From Halocatena marina (lineage in GTDB: Archaea; Halobacteriota; Halobacteria; Halobacteriales; Haloarculaceae): a DNA stretch of 64,000 nt. The DNA lies in the NCBI RefSeq assembly GCF_023276375.1, contig NZ_JALLPK010000001.1, forward strand, positions 124,001 to 188,000, given 5' to 3'. Below, piece after piece: positions 23,389 to 34,902 of this stretch. The position numbers were made by a program, and so were the translations under genes. Every line of letters starts with the position of its first letter. Positions within the stretch are counted from its first letter, which is position 1. The notes below the pieces were generated by a model that was not told the DNA's origin, did not search any database, and saw nothing but the letters and a program-made list of their open reading frames with translations.

Positions 23389-25416
23389 ATGGCAGGAGCA
23401 TTCGAATTCGCGCCAGCGATCGCTATACTACCGCTTGTATCGTTCGTTATCGCGCTCTTTGCGGGTCAGTATATGCCCAAGAAAGGAGCGCTCGCCGGAA
23501 TCACAGCGACAGGTGGGTCTCTGCTACTGTCTGTGTGGATGTACGCTACTGTTCTCACGACAGGACACCCACATTTCGAACATATCTATACGCTTGTCTC
23601 TATCCAAGATCCGTTCGCGCTTCAGTTTGGAATTCTCATCGATCAACTCTCGACGTTGATGCTGCTCATCGTCTCTCTCATCTCCTTTTTGGTGTTCATC
23701 TTCTCGCTCGGATACATGAACGATGAGGGTGAAACAGGTCTTCCGCGATACTATGCCGAGCTGAGCCTGTTCAGCTTCAGCATGCTCGCATTCGTCATGG
23801 CGTCGAACCTGTTCATGGCGTTCATGTTCTTCGAGCTCGTCGGACTGTGTTCGTACCTGCTCATCGGCTTCTGGTTCCGCGAGGCAGGTCCACCGTCGGC
23901 AGCGAAGAAAGCGTTCCTCGTCACCCGATTTGGTGACTACTTCTTCCTCATCGGCGTGGTCGCCGTCTTTGCGACGTTCGGGACGGCAGCCTTCGCAGGA
24001 GATGGGAGCTTCCCAGTCATCGCTGAAGAAGTCCTCGCAGGAACCGGTGGCGGCGAGGTTCACACCTTCGGATTCGATCCGCAAACGTGGTTCACGATCA
24101 TCGGTCTCCTCGTGCTGGGTGGTGTCGTTGGGAAATCTGCACAGTTCCCGCTTCACACGTGGCTTCCTGACGCGATGGAAGGCCCGACGCCCGTCTCTGC
24201 GCTCATTCACGCGGCAACAATGGTCGCAGCGGGTGTCTATCTCGTTGCACGCATGTACGGTTTCTATGCGCTTTCACCGACTGCACTCTCGATTATCGCG
24301 TTTGTTGGTGGATTTACAGCGCTGTTCGCGGCGACGATGGGCGTCGTCAAGCGCGAACTCAAGCAGGTGCTCGCGTACTCGACCATCTCCCAGTACGGGT
24401 ATATGATGCTCGCACTCGGTGTCGGTGGCTACGTCGCTGGTGTCTTCCATCTGACCACGCACGCGATGTTCAAGGCCCTGCTGTTCCTCGGTGCAGGAGC
24501 GGTCATCATTGCGATGCACCACGACGAGGATATGTGGAAGATGGGCGGACTGAAAGAGCATCTTCCAGTCACGTATTATACCTTCCTCGCAGGCTCGCTC
24601 GCACTCGCGGGCATCCTTCCGTTCTCGGGCTTTTGGTCGAAAGACGAGGTGCTGTTCGAGGCACTCCTCCGTGGCATGAACGACCCGGTCTTCTTCGCCG
24701 CATACGCGATGGGACTGCTCGGTGTGTTCTTCACGGGACTCTACACCTTCCGGATGGTGTTCCTCACCTTCCACGGTGAGCCACGGACGAGCGTAGCCAA
24801 AGACCCTCACCTCATCAGTTGGAATATGAAAGTCCCGCTGGTGGTGCTCGGTATCCTCGCTACTGTCATCGGATTCATCAACATGGCACCGATCGCAAAG
24901 CTGACCGGGACTCACATCGACTTCCTCCACAGCTGGTTCGCCCACGGCGGCGAGGCACTCACTGTCGAGCATTACGAAACGTTGCTCGCAGAGTGGGCAG
25001 GCTACGAGGCTGTCGAGGTCAGTAACAGCGTGATGCTCGGCTCAGCGGCTGTCTCGCTCGCGCTTGCGCTCTTGGGAGCAGGGGCTGCACACGTTCTCTA
25101 CAACGTGCCCGAACCCATCGAACACACGGACAAACTCGGATCCATCAAGACGGTGCTGTTCAACAACTACTACCAAGACGAATATCAGGTATGGCTCGCA
25201 GAGGGTGTGACCGCGAATGTTGCCCAAGCGGCTGATACGTTCGACCAAGGTGTCATCGATGGTGCTGTCAACGGCATCTCTAGCATCTCGTTGTTCTCTG
25301 GAAGCCGCATTCGCCGCATCCAAACCGGAATTGTCTCCAACTACGCGGCTCTGCTCACGCTGGGTCTGGTCGCGCTCCTTCTTGCTATCGGTCTCCTCGG
25401 GGGGTGGTTCGTATGA
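23389..25416 (+). CDS. nuoL: NADH-quinone oxidoreductase subunit L
   Basis: 675 residues, antiporter-like pumping subunit at the distal end of complex I. Signature stretches include FFELVGLCSYLLIGFWF, the proton-channel helix SAQFPLHTWLPDAMEGPTPVSALIHAATMVAAGVYL and VKRELKQVLAYSTISQYGYM. A long C-terminal amphipathic segment (VLYNVPEP ... NNYYQDEYQVWLAEG) matches the lateral helix region. A GTG three codons upstream is possible but the ATG at 23389 fits better. It overlaps nuoM. Confidence 0.96.
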   Translation: MAGAFEFAPAIAILPLVSFVIALFAGQYMPKKGALAGITATGGSLLLSVWMYATVLTTGHPHFEHIYTLVSIQDPFALQFGILIDQLSTLMLLIVSLISFLVFIFSLGYMNDEGETGLPRYYAELSLFSFSMLAFVMASNLFMAFMFFELVGLCSYLLIGFWFREAGPPSAAKKAFLVTRFGDYFFLIGVVAVFATFGTAAFAGDGSFPVIAEEVLAGTGGGEVHTFGFDPQTWFTIIGLLVLGGVVGKSAQFPLHTWLPDAMEGPTPVSALIHAATMVAAGVYLVARMYGFYALSPTALSIIAFVGGFTALFAATMGVVKRELKQVLAYSTISQYGYMMLALGVGGYVAGVFHLTTHAMFKALLFLGAGAVIIAMHHDEDMWKMGGLKEHLPVTYYTFLAGSLALAGILPFSGFWSKDEVLFEALLRGMNDPVFFAAYAMGLLGVFFTGLYTFRMVFLTFHGEPRTSVAKDPHLISWNMKVPLVVLGILATVIGFINMAPIAKLTGTHIDFLHSWFAHGGEALTVEHYETLLAEWAGYEAVEVSNSVMLGSAAVSLALALLGAGAAHVLYNVPEPIEHTDKLGSIKTVLFNNYYQDEYQVWLAEGVTANVAQAADTFDQGVIDGAVNGISSISLFSGSRIRRIQTGIVSNYAALLTLGLVALLLAIGLLGGWFV

Positions 25417-27005
25417 TGATCGAATTCCTCCTCGGGGTCTGTCTCGTTGGCGCAGCAGTCGTCTTCCTCGCACCGGATCGGTACTCAGCACGGCTCTCGT
25501 TCTTGATTAGCCTGCTCCCCATCATCGGCAGCGTGTACATGTACGCCACGTTCGACGGCGTCGGCAACGCGCTACTCGAAGGAGCAACGTTGGCGTTCGA
25601 GACGCGGGTCAAGTGGCTGAGCGTCGGTCCCTATGACCTGTTCTACCACGTCGGTCTCGACGGCGTGAGTATGCCGTTGATCGTTCTCACGACGGTGTTG
25701 ACGTCGCTCGCTATTGTGAGCGCGTGGACGCCAATCAATGAGCGCAAATCACAGTTCTACGGGTTGATGCTCATGATGGAGGCGAGTCTCATCGGCGTGT
25801 TCGCAGCACTCGATTTCTTCGTTTGGTTCATCTTCTGGGAAGCCGTTCTCATCCCAATGTACTTCCTGATCGGTGTCTGGGGTGGCCCACGACGGAAGTA
25901 CGCCGCGATGAAGTTCTTCGTCTACACGAACGTCGCCTCGCTAGTGATGTTCGTCGGCTTTTTCGTTCTCGTGTTCGGGCTTGGTGGATCGGTCCAGACG
26001 CTCGGACTCCCCGAGATTGCACAGACAATCACCGGATCCGACACCGCCGTGCAGTCGGTCGCCGGATTGGCTCCGAGTACTGTGAAGACGGTTGCCTTCT
26101 TCCTCATGTTCGCCGGGTTTGCGGTGAAGGTCCCGGTTGTTCCCGTCCACACGTGGCTGCCGGATGCTCACGTTGAGGCACCGACGCCGGTGTCGGTGAT
26201 CCTAGCGGGCGTCCTCTTGAAGATGGGTACGTACGCGCTGTTGCGGTTCAACTTCACGCTGTTACCCGAGGTGGCCCAGCAGTACGCGATCGTTCTCGTG
26301 CTGTTCGCGGTCGTGTCGGTGATCTACGGAGCGTTACTCGCACTGGCCCAGCAGGACTTAAAACGCATTGTCGCATACTCGTCAGTCTCTTCGATGGGCT
26401 ACGTCATCCTCGGATTAGTCGCGTTCACGCTCTACGGCATTGGTGGTGCGACGTTCCAGATGATCAGCCACGGACTCATTTCGGGTCTCCTGTTCCTCTG
26501 CGTAGGTGTTATCTACAACACGACGCACACGCGGATGGTCGGTGACATGAGCGGTCTCGCCGACAGGATGCCGATCACAACCGGCGCACTCGTCGCTGGT
26601 TCGTTCGCGTATATGGGACTCCCGCTGATGTCCGGCTTCATGGGCGAGTTCTTCGTCTTCGTCGGCTCGTTCGGGGCCAGCTTCCCATTCGCGCCTGTGT
26701 TTACGGGAATCGCAATGTTCGGTATCGTCATCGTAGCGGGCTATTACCTGTTTGCGATGCAACGGACGTTGTTCGGCTCATTCAACGTCGAGACCGACTA
26801 CGAGATCACTCGCGCGCCCACACACGACGTGATCCCACTGTTCGTGCTCCTCACTCTCATCATCGTGCTTGGCTCTGCACCCGACGTGATCTTCCAAATG
26901 ATCGAGGGCGCAGTCAGGCCGATGACCGAGCTCACTCAAGGACAGCAGGCAGATGCCCAGCCAGTCCTTGATACGCTAAAGCTCATCGGAGGTGGTGTCC
27001 TATGA
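25413..27005 (+). CDS. nuoM: NADH-quinone oxidoreductase subunit M
   Basis: 530 residues, second antiporter-like pump. Conserved features: GVDGVSMPLIVLT equivalent (here GLDGVSMPLIVL), FWEAVLIPMYFLIGVWGG, KVPVVPVHTWLPDAHVEAPTPVSVILAGVLLKMGTYALLRF and KRIVAYSSVSSMGYV. The start ATG lies within the last codons of nuoL, in the overlap ATGA, so the genes are coupled; an upstream GTG in frame is less likely. Confidence 0.96.
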   Translation: MMIEFLLGVCLVGAAVVFLAPDRYSARLSFLISLLPIIGSVYMYATFDGVGNALLEGATLAFETRVKWLSVGPYDLFYHVGLDGVSMPLIVLTTVLTSLAIVSAWTPINERKSQFYGLMLMMEASLIGVFAALDFFVWFIFWEAVLIPMYFLIGVWGGPRRKYAAMKFFVYTNVASLVMFVGFFVLVFGLGGSVQTLGLPEIAQTITGSDTAVQSVAGLAPSTVKTVAFFLMFAGFAVKVPVVPVHTWLPDAHVEAPTPVSVILAGVLLKMGTYALLRFNFTLLPEVAQQYAIVLVLFAVVSVIYGALLALAQQDLKRIVAYSSVSSMGYVILGLVAFTLYGIGGATFQMISHGLISGLLFLCVGVIYNTTHTRMVGDMSGLADRMPITTGALVAGSFAYMGLPLMSGFMGEFFVFVGSFGASFPFAPVFTGIAMFGIVIVAGYYLFAMQRTLFGSFNVETDYEITRAPTHDVIPLFVLLTLIIVLGSAPDVIFQMIEGAVRPMTELTQGQQADAQPVLDTLKLIGGGVL

Positions 27006-28513
27006 ATCCAAACCTGTTGCAGATCCAGATCACCGGATACGAAGCCCTTGCGCCGTCGATCATTCTCGCGTTCACGGCACTCGTACTGTTCGTCATCGAT
27101 AGTATCTCACCTGAATCGGAAAACAGCCAGCTGCTTTCCGGTCTCACGGTTTTCGGCTCGCTCGTTACGCTCGTCGTGACCGGGACCTTTCTCCTGATCG
27201 GTGTCGGGGGAGCGAACGCGAGTGCGCTCTCACTGTTTGAGGGACAGCTCGTCGTCGACGAGATGAGCCTCTTCTTTACGTTCATCATTGCAAGCGTCAC
27301 CGCGCTCGTCTCGCTCGCTAGCTACGAATATCTCCGTGACCGTCCATATCAGGCCGAATACTACATTCTCGTCCTGCTTTCGGCTACGGGAATGACGCTC
27401 ATGGCTAGCTCGAACAGCCTTGCAACGGCGTTCGTGAGCCTCGAACTCACTTCGCTCCCATCGTACGCACTTGTCGCGTACATCAAGGATAACCGCGGAA
27501 GCGTCGAAGCTGGTCTGAAGTATTTCCTCATCGGTGCGCTCTCGTCTGCGGTCTTCGTATATGGTGTCAGCCTCATCTACGCCGTTACAGGAAGTCTTCT
27601 CCTACCTGACATTGCGAGCACGCTTCAGGGCGGATTCGATGAGAGTCTCATTGGCGTCCTCGGATTCGGTGTGGTGATGATCCTCGGTGGACTCGCGTTC
27701 AAGATGGCAAGCGTCCCGTTCCACTTCTGGGCACCGGAGGCGTACGAAGGCGCTCCGGCACCCATCTCGGGATTCCTGTCGTCTGCTTCGAAGGCTGCCG
27801 GGTTCGTCCTCGCCTTCCGCGTGTTCATCACCGCGTTCCCGACAAGCGGGATCGCAGGTGTCGATTGGGTGTTCGCGTTCCAGATTCTCGCACTGGTGAC
27901 GATGACCCTCGGTAACTTCGCCGCAGCCACCCAAGAGAATGTCAAGCGGATGCTTGCGTACTCTTCGATTGGCCACGCTGGCTACGTGCTCATTGCGCTT
28001 GCAGCACTGACTGGTCCGGCCGATCAAGGTCTCGTTCTCGGCGCAGGAATGATTCACCTCCTCGTCTACGGCTTCATGAACACTGGTGCGTTCCTGTTCG
28101 TTGCGCTTGCCGAATACTGGGGGATCGGGAGAACCTTCGAGGACTACAACGGTCTTGCCAACAAGGCACCGGTTGCCTGTGCGGCCATGACCGTGTTCCT
28201 GTTTAACCTTGCAGGGCTACCCATCGGCGGTGGATTCCTCTCGAAATACTTCCTCCTCTTTGCAACAGTCAGCGCTCAGACGTTCGTTCTCGCCGCTGCG
28301 CTCATCATCAACAGCGCGCTGTCGCTTTACTTCTACACCCGTGTGGTGAAGGCGATGTGGATCGAGGACCCGACCGACGACTTCACCATCGACGGCTATC
28401 CGAGCGGTCTCTACGCCGCTGTGATTGCCGCCGCTGTCGTGACTGTCCTGCTCCTACCGGCACTCTTCCTCTTCTCTGACCCTGCGTTCGAGGCCGCTAG
28501 TGCACTGTTCTGA
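27002..28513 (+). CDS. nuoN: NADH-quinone oxidoreductase subunit N
   Basis: 503 residues, third antiporter-like subunit and the last gene of the cluster. Motifs: SLELTSLPSYALVAY, GLKYFLIGALSSAVFVYGVSLIY, FKMASVPFHFWAPEAYEGAPAPISGFLSSASKAAGF and NVKRMLAYSSIGHAGYVL. It begins in a 4-base overlap with nuoM. About 220 bases of non-coding sequence follow before the next plus-strand gene. Confidence 0.96.
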   Translation: MNPNLLQIQITGYEALAPSIILAFTALVLFVIDSISPESENSQLLSGLTVFGSLVTLVVTGTFLLIGVGGANASALSLFEGQLVVDEMSLFFTFIIASVTALVSLASYEYLRDRPYQAEYYILVLLSATGMTLMASSNSLATAFVSLELTSLPSYALVAYIKDNRGSVEAGLKYFLIGALSSAVFVYGVSLIYAVTGSLLLPDIASTLQGGFDESLIGVLGFGVVMILGGLAFKMASVPFHFWAPEAYEGAPAPISGFLSSASKAAGFVLAFRVFITAFPTSGIAGVDWVFAFQILALVTMTLGNFAAATQENVKRMLAYSSIGHAGYVLIALAALTGPADQGLVLGAGMIHLLVYGFMNTGAFLFVALAEYWGIGRTFEDYNGLANKAPVACAAMTVFLFNLAGLPIGGGFLSKYFLLFATVSAQTFVLAAALIINSALSLYFYTRVVKAMWIEDPTDDFTIDGYPSGLYAAVIAAAVVTVLLLPALFLFSDPAFEAASALF

Positions 28514-28742
28514 AAACTGAGAACGCATCTGCTCTTCTACAATCGAAATCGATACTGGTGTGATGCTGGTATTCGATTGCGAATGTGACATCGACGCTGT
28601 CCCTGTGTCTTCTGTCAGCGGTAACCGGTTGTCACATAAACTGAATATGACATGTATATCTGGAATACGGTGAACGGAACCGCACCGCGATGGATAGAGC
28701 AGAAGGAGGAAGTATTTACCGACTGACTCTACTATGGGGTGT

Positions 28743-30329
28743 ATGGTAACCCGGCTGGTGCTTGGGTGTGGATCACTCGGGCAGCTGCTGGTCGATACAC
28801 TCGATGAGCGCCCTGGAACGCTACAGGTTATCGTTAACGATACGAACCGAGCAGAAACGCTCCGTGGCGATGGTATTCCGGCCACACAGGGCGACAGCAC
28901 GGATTCGGAGGCACTCCCGTGGACACGGGATTCCACCGTGGATTCGGTCATCGTCGCGAGCGACGACGCCGAGCGAAACCGTCGGACGGCACTCCTCGCG
29001 CGTGAGACATACCCCGACGCACTACTCGTCGCGTATACGGGAGAGAACGCCGATGATGAGATACGATCAACGCTGTCAGCAGTCGCGGACAGAGTAATCG
29101 ACCCAGGTGTGGCGCTTACAGAACAGGTACTCGCATCCGCTGGACGGCAGGGTCACCGCGTCCGCCAACTCCACCGGACGCTTCGTGACCTCGATGGACG
29201 ACTCGCTGTCGTGATGCACGACAATCCAGATCCGGACGCGATTGCGAGCGCGATTGCGCTTGCGAATCTCGCAGAACGACTGAACTGTCCGGCAGATCCG
29301 TGTTACTCAGGAGATATTACCCATCAAGAAAACCGCGCGCTCGTGAATCTCCTTGAGTACGATCTTCTCCATTTCGAGAATGATGCGTTCGATCTCTCCG
29401 ACTACAGTGGTGTCGCGCTCGTTGATCACGCGCGCCCAGGCGTAAACGATCAACTCCCCCCCGAGACGGAGATCGATATCGTCATCGATCACCATCCACC
29501 GCGCAAGCCTGTTGAGGCGCGGTTCGTCGATCTGCGAAGTGACGTTGGAGCGACGAGTACGCTTCTCGTTGATTACTATCAGCGTCTCGATATTGTGCCG
29601 TCGACAGAGATTGCAACGGGGCTGCTGTTCGGTATCTGGGTCGACACCAAAGAGTTCAGCCGCGAGATCGCAGTCGATGACTTCGAGGCAGCAGCGTACC
29701 TTATGCCCTCGGTGGACATGCCGGTGCTCGAACGGGTCGAATCACCGAGAATGAGCACGGAAACGGTCGAAACGATCGGCCGAGCGATCAGAAATCGGAC
29801 AATCAACGACTCGGTGCTCACGAGTTGTGTCGGTCATTTCAGAGATCGAGACGCAATCGCGCAGGCCTCTGATCACTTGCTCAATATGGATGGGATCACG
29901 ACGACGCTCGTATACGGGATCAAAGACGGGACCATTTATGCCTCGGGACGTGCCCGGAGTACAACCCTCGATGTCGGTGAGACCCTTCGTGATGCGTTCG
30001 ACCAGATTGGTGATGCTGGTGGTCATGCCGATATGGCTGGCGCACAGATCCCGCTTGGTGTCCTCGGTGTTATCGAAGAAACGACAGACAATGGCGACAG
30101 TACTGACTCTGGAGATGGAGACCAAAGTGATGATCGCACAGAAGGGAGCAATACCACCGATAACGTCGAAAACGAGAGGACGAGCAAAAGTGACAGTAAA
30201 CGTGATCAGTTGGTCGATATCGTTCGGAAAGTCATTGACGAACGGTTTTTCGAAACGATTCGAAATCGACCATATTGGGAACTAATGGATGATACCGACG
30301 CCTCTAATCCCAATCACGTCTACTGGTGA
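28743..30329 (+). CDS. TrkA_N - DHH/DHHA1 phosphoesterase with intact metal motifs
   Basis: 528 residues. Rossmann/TrkA_N N-terminus (LVLGCGSLGQLLVDTLDE), then DHH module: motif I HDNPDPDAIASAIAL, motif II GVALVDHAR, motif III DIVIDHHPP, and a DHHA1-like C-terminus with GGHADMAGAQIPLG. All expected metal ligands are present, unlike in the paralogue at 7457. Family relatives include RecJ-like nucleases, nanoRNases and GdpP cyclic-di-AMP phosphodiesterases; which substrate is used is not decided by sequence. A low-complexity acidic segment (GDSTDSGDGDQSDDRTEG) is inserted near the end. The ATG at 28743 is 28 bases after the TATA-like agtatttac; a start 9 bases earlier is possible. Confidence 0.87.
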   Translation: MVTRLVLGCGSLGQLLVDTLDERPGTLQVIVNDTNRAETLRGDGIPATQGDSTDSEALPWTRDSTVDSVIVASDDAERNRRTALLARETYPDALLVAYTGENADDEIRSTLSAVADRVIDPGVALTEQVLASAGRQGHRVRQLHRTLRDLDGRLAVVMHDNPDPDAIASAIALANLAERLNCPADPCYSGDITHQENRALVNLLEYDLLHFENDAFDLSDYSGVALVDHARPGVNDQLPPETEIDIVIDHHPPRKPVEARFVDLRSDVGATSTLLVDYYQRLDIVPSTEIATGLLFGIWVDTKEFSREIAVDDFEAAAYLMPSVDMPVLERVESPRMSTETVETIGRAIRNRTINDSVLTSCVGHFRDRDAIAQASDHLLNMDGITTTLVYGIKDGTIYASGRARSTTLDVGETLRDAFDQIGDAGGHADMAGAQIPLGVLGVIEETTDNGDSTDSGDGDQSDDRTEGSNTTDNVENERTSKSDSKRDQLVDIVRKVIDERFFETIRNRPYWELMDDTDASNPNHVYW

Positions 30330-30374
30330 TGCCGACCGAGAAACATTTAACCGAGTCTGACCTCCTCGAATATA

Positions 30375-31184
30375 ATGGCAAACAGTGATGGAGGCAAACC
30401 CCGCGTTAAAGATTATATGACCCGGGAAGTCGTGACTGTCAGCCCGGATGAAACGGTTGCTGACGTTGCCCGTCGCATCGCGGAAAACGAGGGTCACAGC
30501 GGCTTTCCGGTGTGTACTGGACGGTACGTTCAGGGGATCATCACTGCACGCGACCTTCTGCTCGCTGAGGACGAAGACCCTGTCTTCAAAGTGATGAATG
30601 AGGATCTCATCGTTGCCCATCCCGAAATGGATATCACCGACGCCGCACGCGTTATCCTCCGTTCGGGAATCCAGAAGCTTCCTGTCGTCGACGATGCCGG
30701 ACACCTCGTCGGTATCATCTCGAATGCCGATGTCGTTCGGAGTCAGATCGAGCGCGCCACTCCCGGAAAGGTCGATAAGCTCGTACAAACGCTCAAGAAT
30801 ATCCACGAGGTGGATATGCGACAGGTTCGACGGACGGTTTCTCTCGATGATCTTACTCCCACCCAAGGAACGGTGTATACGGACGAGCTGGAGGGCCGGT
30901 CCTACGAGCTACAAAACGGATTAGCCGAACCGCTCGTGGTTATCGATAATGGTGGGAGCAGGCTGTTGCTCGCCGACGGCCATCACCGCGTGAAAGCGGC
31001 CCATCGACTCGGTATCGATGAAATGGACGCGTACGTCATCGTTCTCAAGGAAGCAGTCAAGCTGGGGATGGCAGAAACGGCACGAAAGGGCGACCTCGAC
31101 GGAATCAATGATATCTCTGTGGTCGATTACTCACACCACCCACTTATCGAGACGACAACGCGGCTCCAAACTGACCACGACTAA
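30375..31184 (+). CDS. CBS-pair protein with ParB/Srx-like C-terminal domain
   Basis: 269 residues. Two CBS repeats (MTREVVTVSPDETVADVARRI ... GIITARDLLL and VAHPEMDITDAARVILRSGIQKLPVV ... GIISNADVV) bind adenine-nucleotide-type ligands in related proteins. They are joined to a ParB-like nuclease/sulfiredoxin-fold region containing PLVVIDNGGSRLLLADGHHRVKAAHRL, in which the DGHHR motif is typical. The pairing suggests ligand-controlled activity of the second domain; the function is unproven. A TATA-like catttaacc lies about 28 bases before the ATG. The stop codon is embedded in a pentanucleotide tract. Confidence 0.85.
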   Translation: MANSDGGKPRVKDYMTREVVTVSPDETVADVARRIAENEGHSGFPVCTGRYVQGIITARDLLLAEDEDPVFKVMNEDLIVAHPEMDITDAARVILRSGIQKLPVVDDAGHLVGIISNADVVRSQIERATPGKVDKLVQTLKNIHEVDMRQVRRTVSLDDLTPTQGTVYTDELEGRSYELQNGLAEPLVVIDNGGSRLLLADGHHRVKAAHRLGIDEMDAYVIVLKEAVKLGMAETARKGDLDGINDISVVDYSHHPLIETTTRLQTDHD

Positions 31185-31229
31185 ACTAAACTAAACTAGA
31201 ATAGACTGGACTAAACTGGACTGGACTAT
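31180..31229. repeat. Pentanucleotide tandem tract (ACTRR)
   Basis: Ten 5-base units: actaa three times, actag, aatag, actgg, actaa, actgg twice, actat. The first unit contains the stop codon of the CBS-ParB gene. The tract fills most of the gap to the convergent aminotransferase gene. Same period and copy number as the tract at 20426. Confidence 0.85.
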
Positions 31230-31260
31230 TCCACGATGTGGAGTAGTGCGGGCGAAGGTA

Positions 31261-32436
31261 TTACTTGTTCAGTATCTCTGTTGCTGTCTCGATGCTCGAT
31301 TCGACATCGCATTCGACGCCGACTTCGTTCAGTGCCTCTCCAACTGTTCGGATCCCTCTGAGCACCTGCGCTGAGGATAAGTGACCCATATTGCTCACCC
31401 GAAAGATCTGTCCACCGAGATGGGCTTGGCCACCGCTGATGCTTACGTTTCGCTCTGTGATTGCCCCAAAGAACTCCTCTGGTGCTGCTTTCACTTCATC
31501 GGGTAGTTCGATTGCTGTGAGCGTGTTCGAGAGGCTCGTTGGGGGTTCGATGTCGGGGAAGCGTTTGAGTCCGAGTGCCTCGAATCCAGCGCGGAAGGCC
31601 TGTGACTGGCGTCGATGGCGGTCGATCCGGCTTTCCATTCCCTCCTCGCGGATCTCTTCGACAGCCACCGCGAGCGCGCGAAACAGGGGAACGGAACTCG
31701 TAAACGGGGTTTGGTGATCGTCGGCCTTCCGGAGATGCCACTCCAAATCTTCGTAGAACGGTGCAGAGTCGCCATCAGCGGCGTCAGCAGCGCGTTCGGT
31801 AACGTAGAGTGCGCTGATGCCCGGCGGTGCTGCGAGTGCTTTCTGTGCGTCTGTGATGGCGATATCGACGTTCCAATCGTCGACGCGGAACACGTCGCCG
31901 CCGATGCTCGTGACACCATCGACAACAAACAACGCGTCGTGTTCTGCTGTGAGTTCACCCACAGCTTCGACAGGGTTCAGAACACCGGTACTCGTCTCGT
32001 TGTGGACCATCGTCACGAGATCAGCGTCTGCGACTGCCTGTTCGACTGCGTCGAGATCGAACGATTGGCCCCACTCGACCTCAACGGGGGTCACGCGAGC
32101 GTGGCGCTCTGCGATCCGCTTGAACCGACGGCCGAACTTCCCGTTCACGAGAGCGACGACGTCACTCTCCGCGTCAGTAAGGTTCGCAACGGCCATCTCC
32201 ATCCCCATCGTCGCCGTCCCGTTGAGAATGAGACTCGTCCCGTTGCTGTCGTGGCGGTGATCGTCGAGCGTCGACTGAGTGAAGACGTAATCGAGTCCCT
32301 GCTGTGCGCGTTCGTATGTCGCCTCGAATTCCGCCGACCGGTGCGACACCATCGGCTCGTCCATTACCCGGCGCACATTACCCGAGAGCGGTACCGGTCC
32401 CGGGTTCAAGAGAAGGAAATCATCATCGTCCGGCAT
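31261..32436 (-). CDS. Class V aminotransferase (alanine/serine-glyoxylate type)
   Basis: 391 residues, PLP enzyme of fold type I. FLLLNPGPVPLSGNVRRVM is the family N-terminus; SLILNGTATMGMEMAVANL binds the cofactor phosphate; LVTMVHNETSTGVLNPVE and FVVDGVTSIGGDVFRVDDWNVDIAITDAQKALAAPPG include the cofactor aspartate and the Schiff-base lysine (DAQKAL). Likely reactions are transamination of alanine or serine with glyoxylate, or a related purine-catabolic transamination; the sequence does not settle the substrate. Confidence 0.9.
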   Translation of the reverse strand: MPDDDDFLLLNPGPVPLSGNVRRVMDEPMVSHRSAEFEATYERAQQGLDYVFTQSTLDDHRHDSNGTSLILNGTATMGMEMAVANLTDAESDVVALVNGKFGRRFKRIAERHARVTPVEVEWGQSFDLDAVEQAVADADLVTMVHNETSTGVLNPVEAVGELTAEHDALFVVDGVTSIGGDVFRVDDWNVDIAITDAQKALAAPPGISALYVTERAADAADGDSAPFYEDLEWHLRKADDHQTPFTSSVPLFRALAVAVEEIREEGMESRIDRHRRQSQAFRAGFEALGLKRFPDIEPPTSLSNTLTAIELPDEVKAAPEEFFGAITERNVSISGGQAHLGGQIFRVSNMGHLSSAQVLRGIRTVGEALNEVGVECDVESSIETATEILNK

Positions 32437-32571
32437 ACGCTCATCTACTCCCGTGGAAAGATAAGCCCCACCGTTCCCAACAAACCTCGCCGGTCCTCAA
32501 CGGTGATGATTCGATTCGAACAATTCCGAAGTACCTTCAATTCTATCGTCTCTGTTGGATCGACTGTGTAG

Positions 32572-34758
<2,187 letters not shown>

Positions 34759-34902
34759 TATTTAAACCGGAACTACTGTCGAAACGGGTCAAATGTTAAA
34801 GTAACATCAATATTTACACGTCATCCAGTTCACCGATGTCACGTGATTTTTCACCCATCTATAGAACATCATTATATATTTTTGGTTCAATGTCCGGGAT
34901 AG

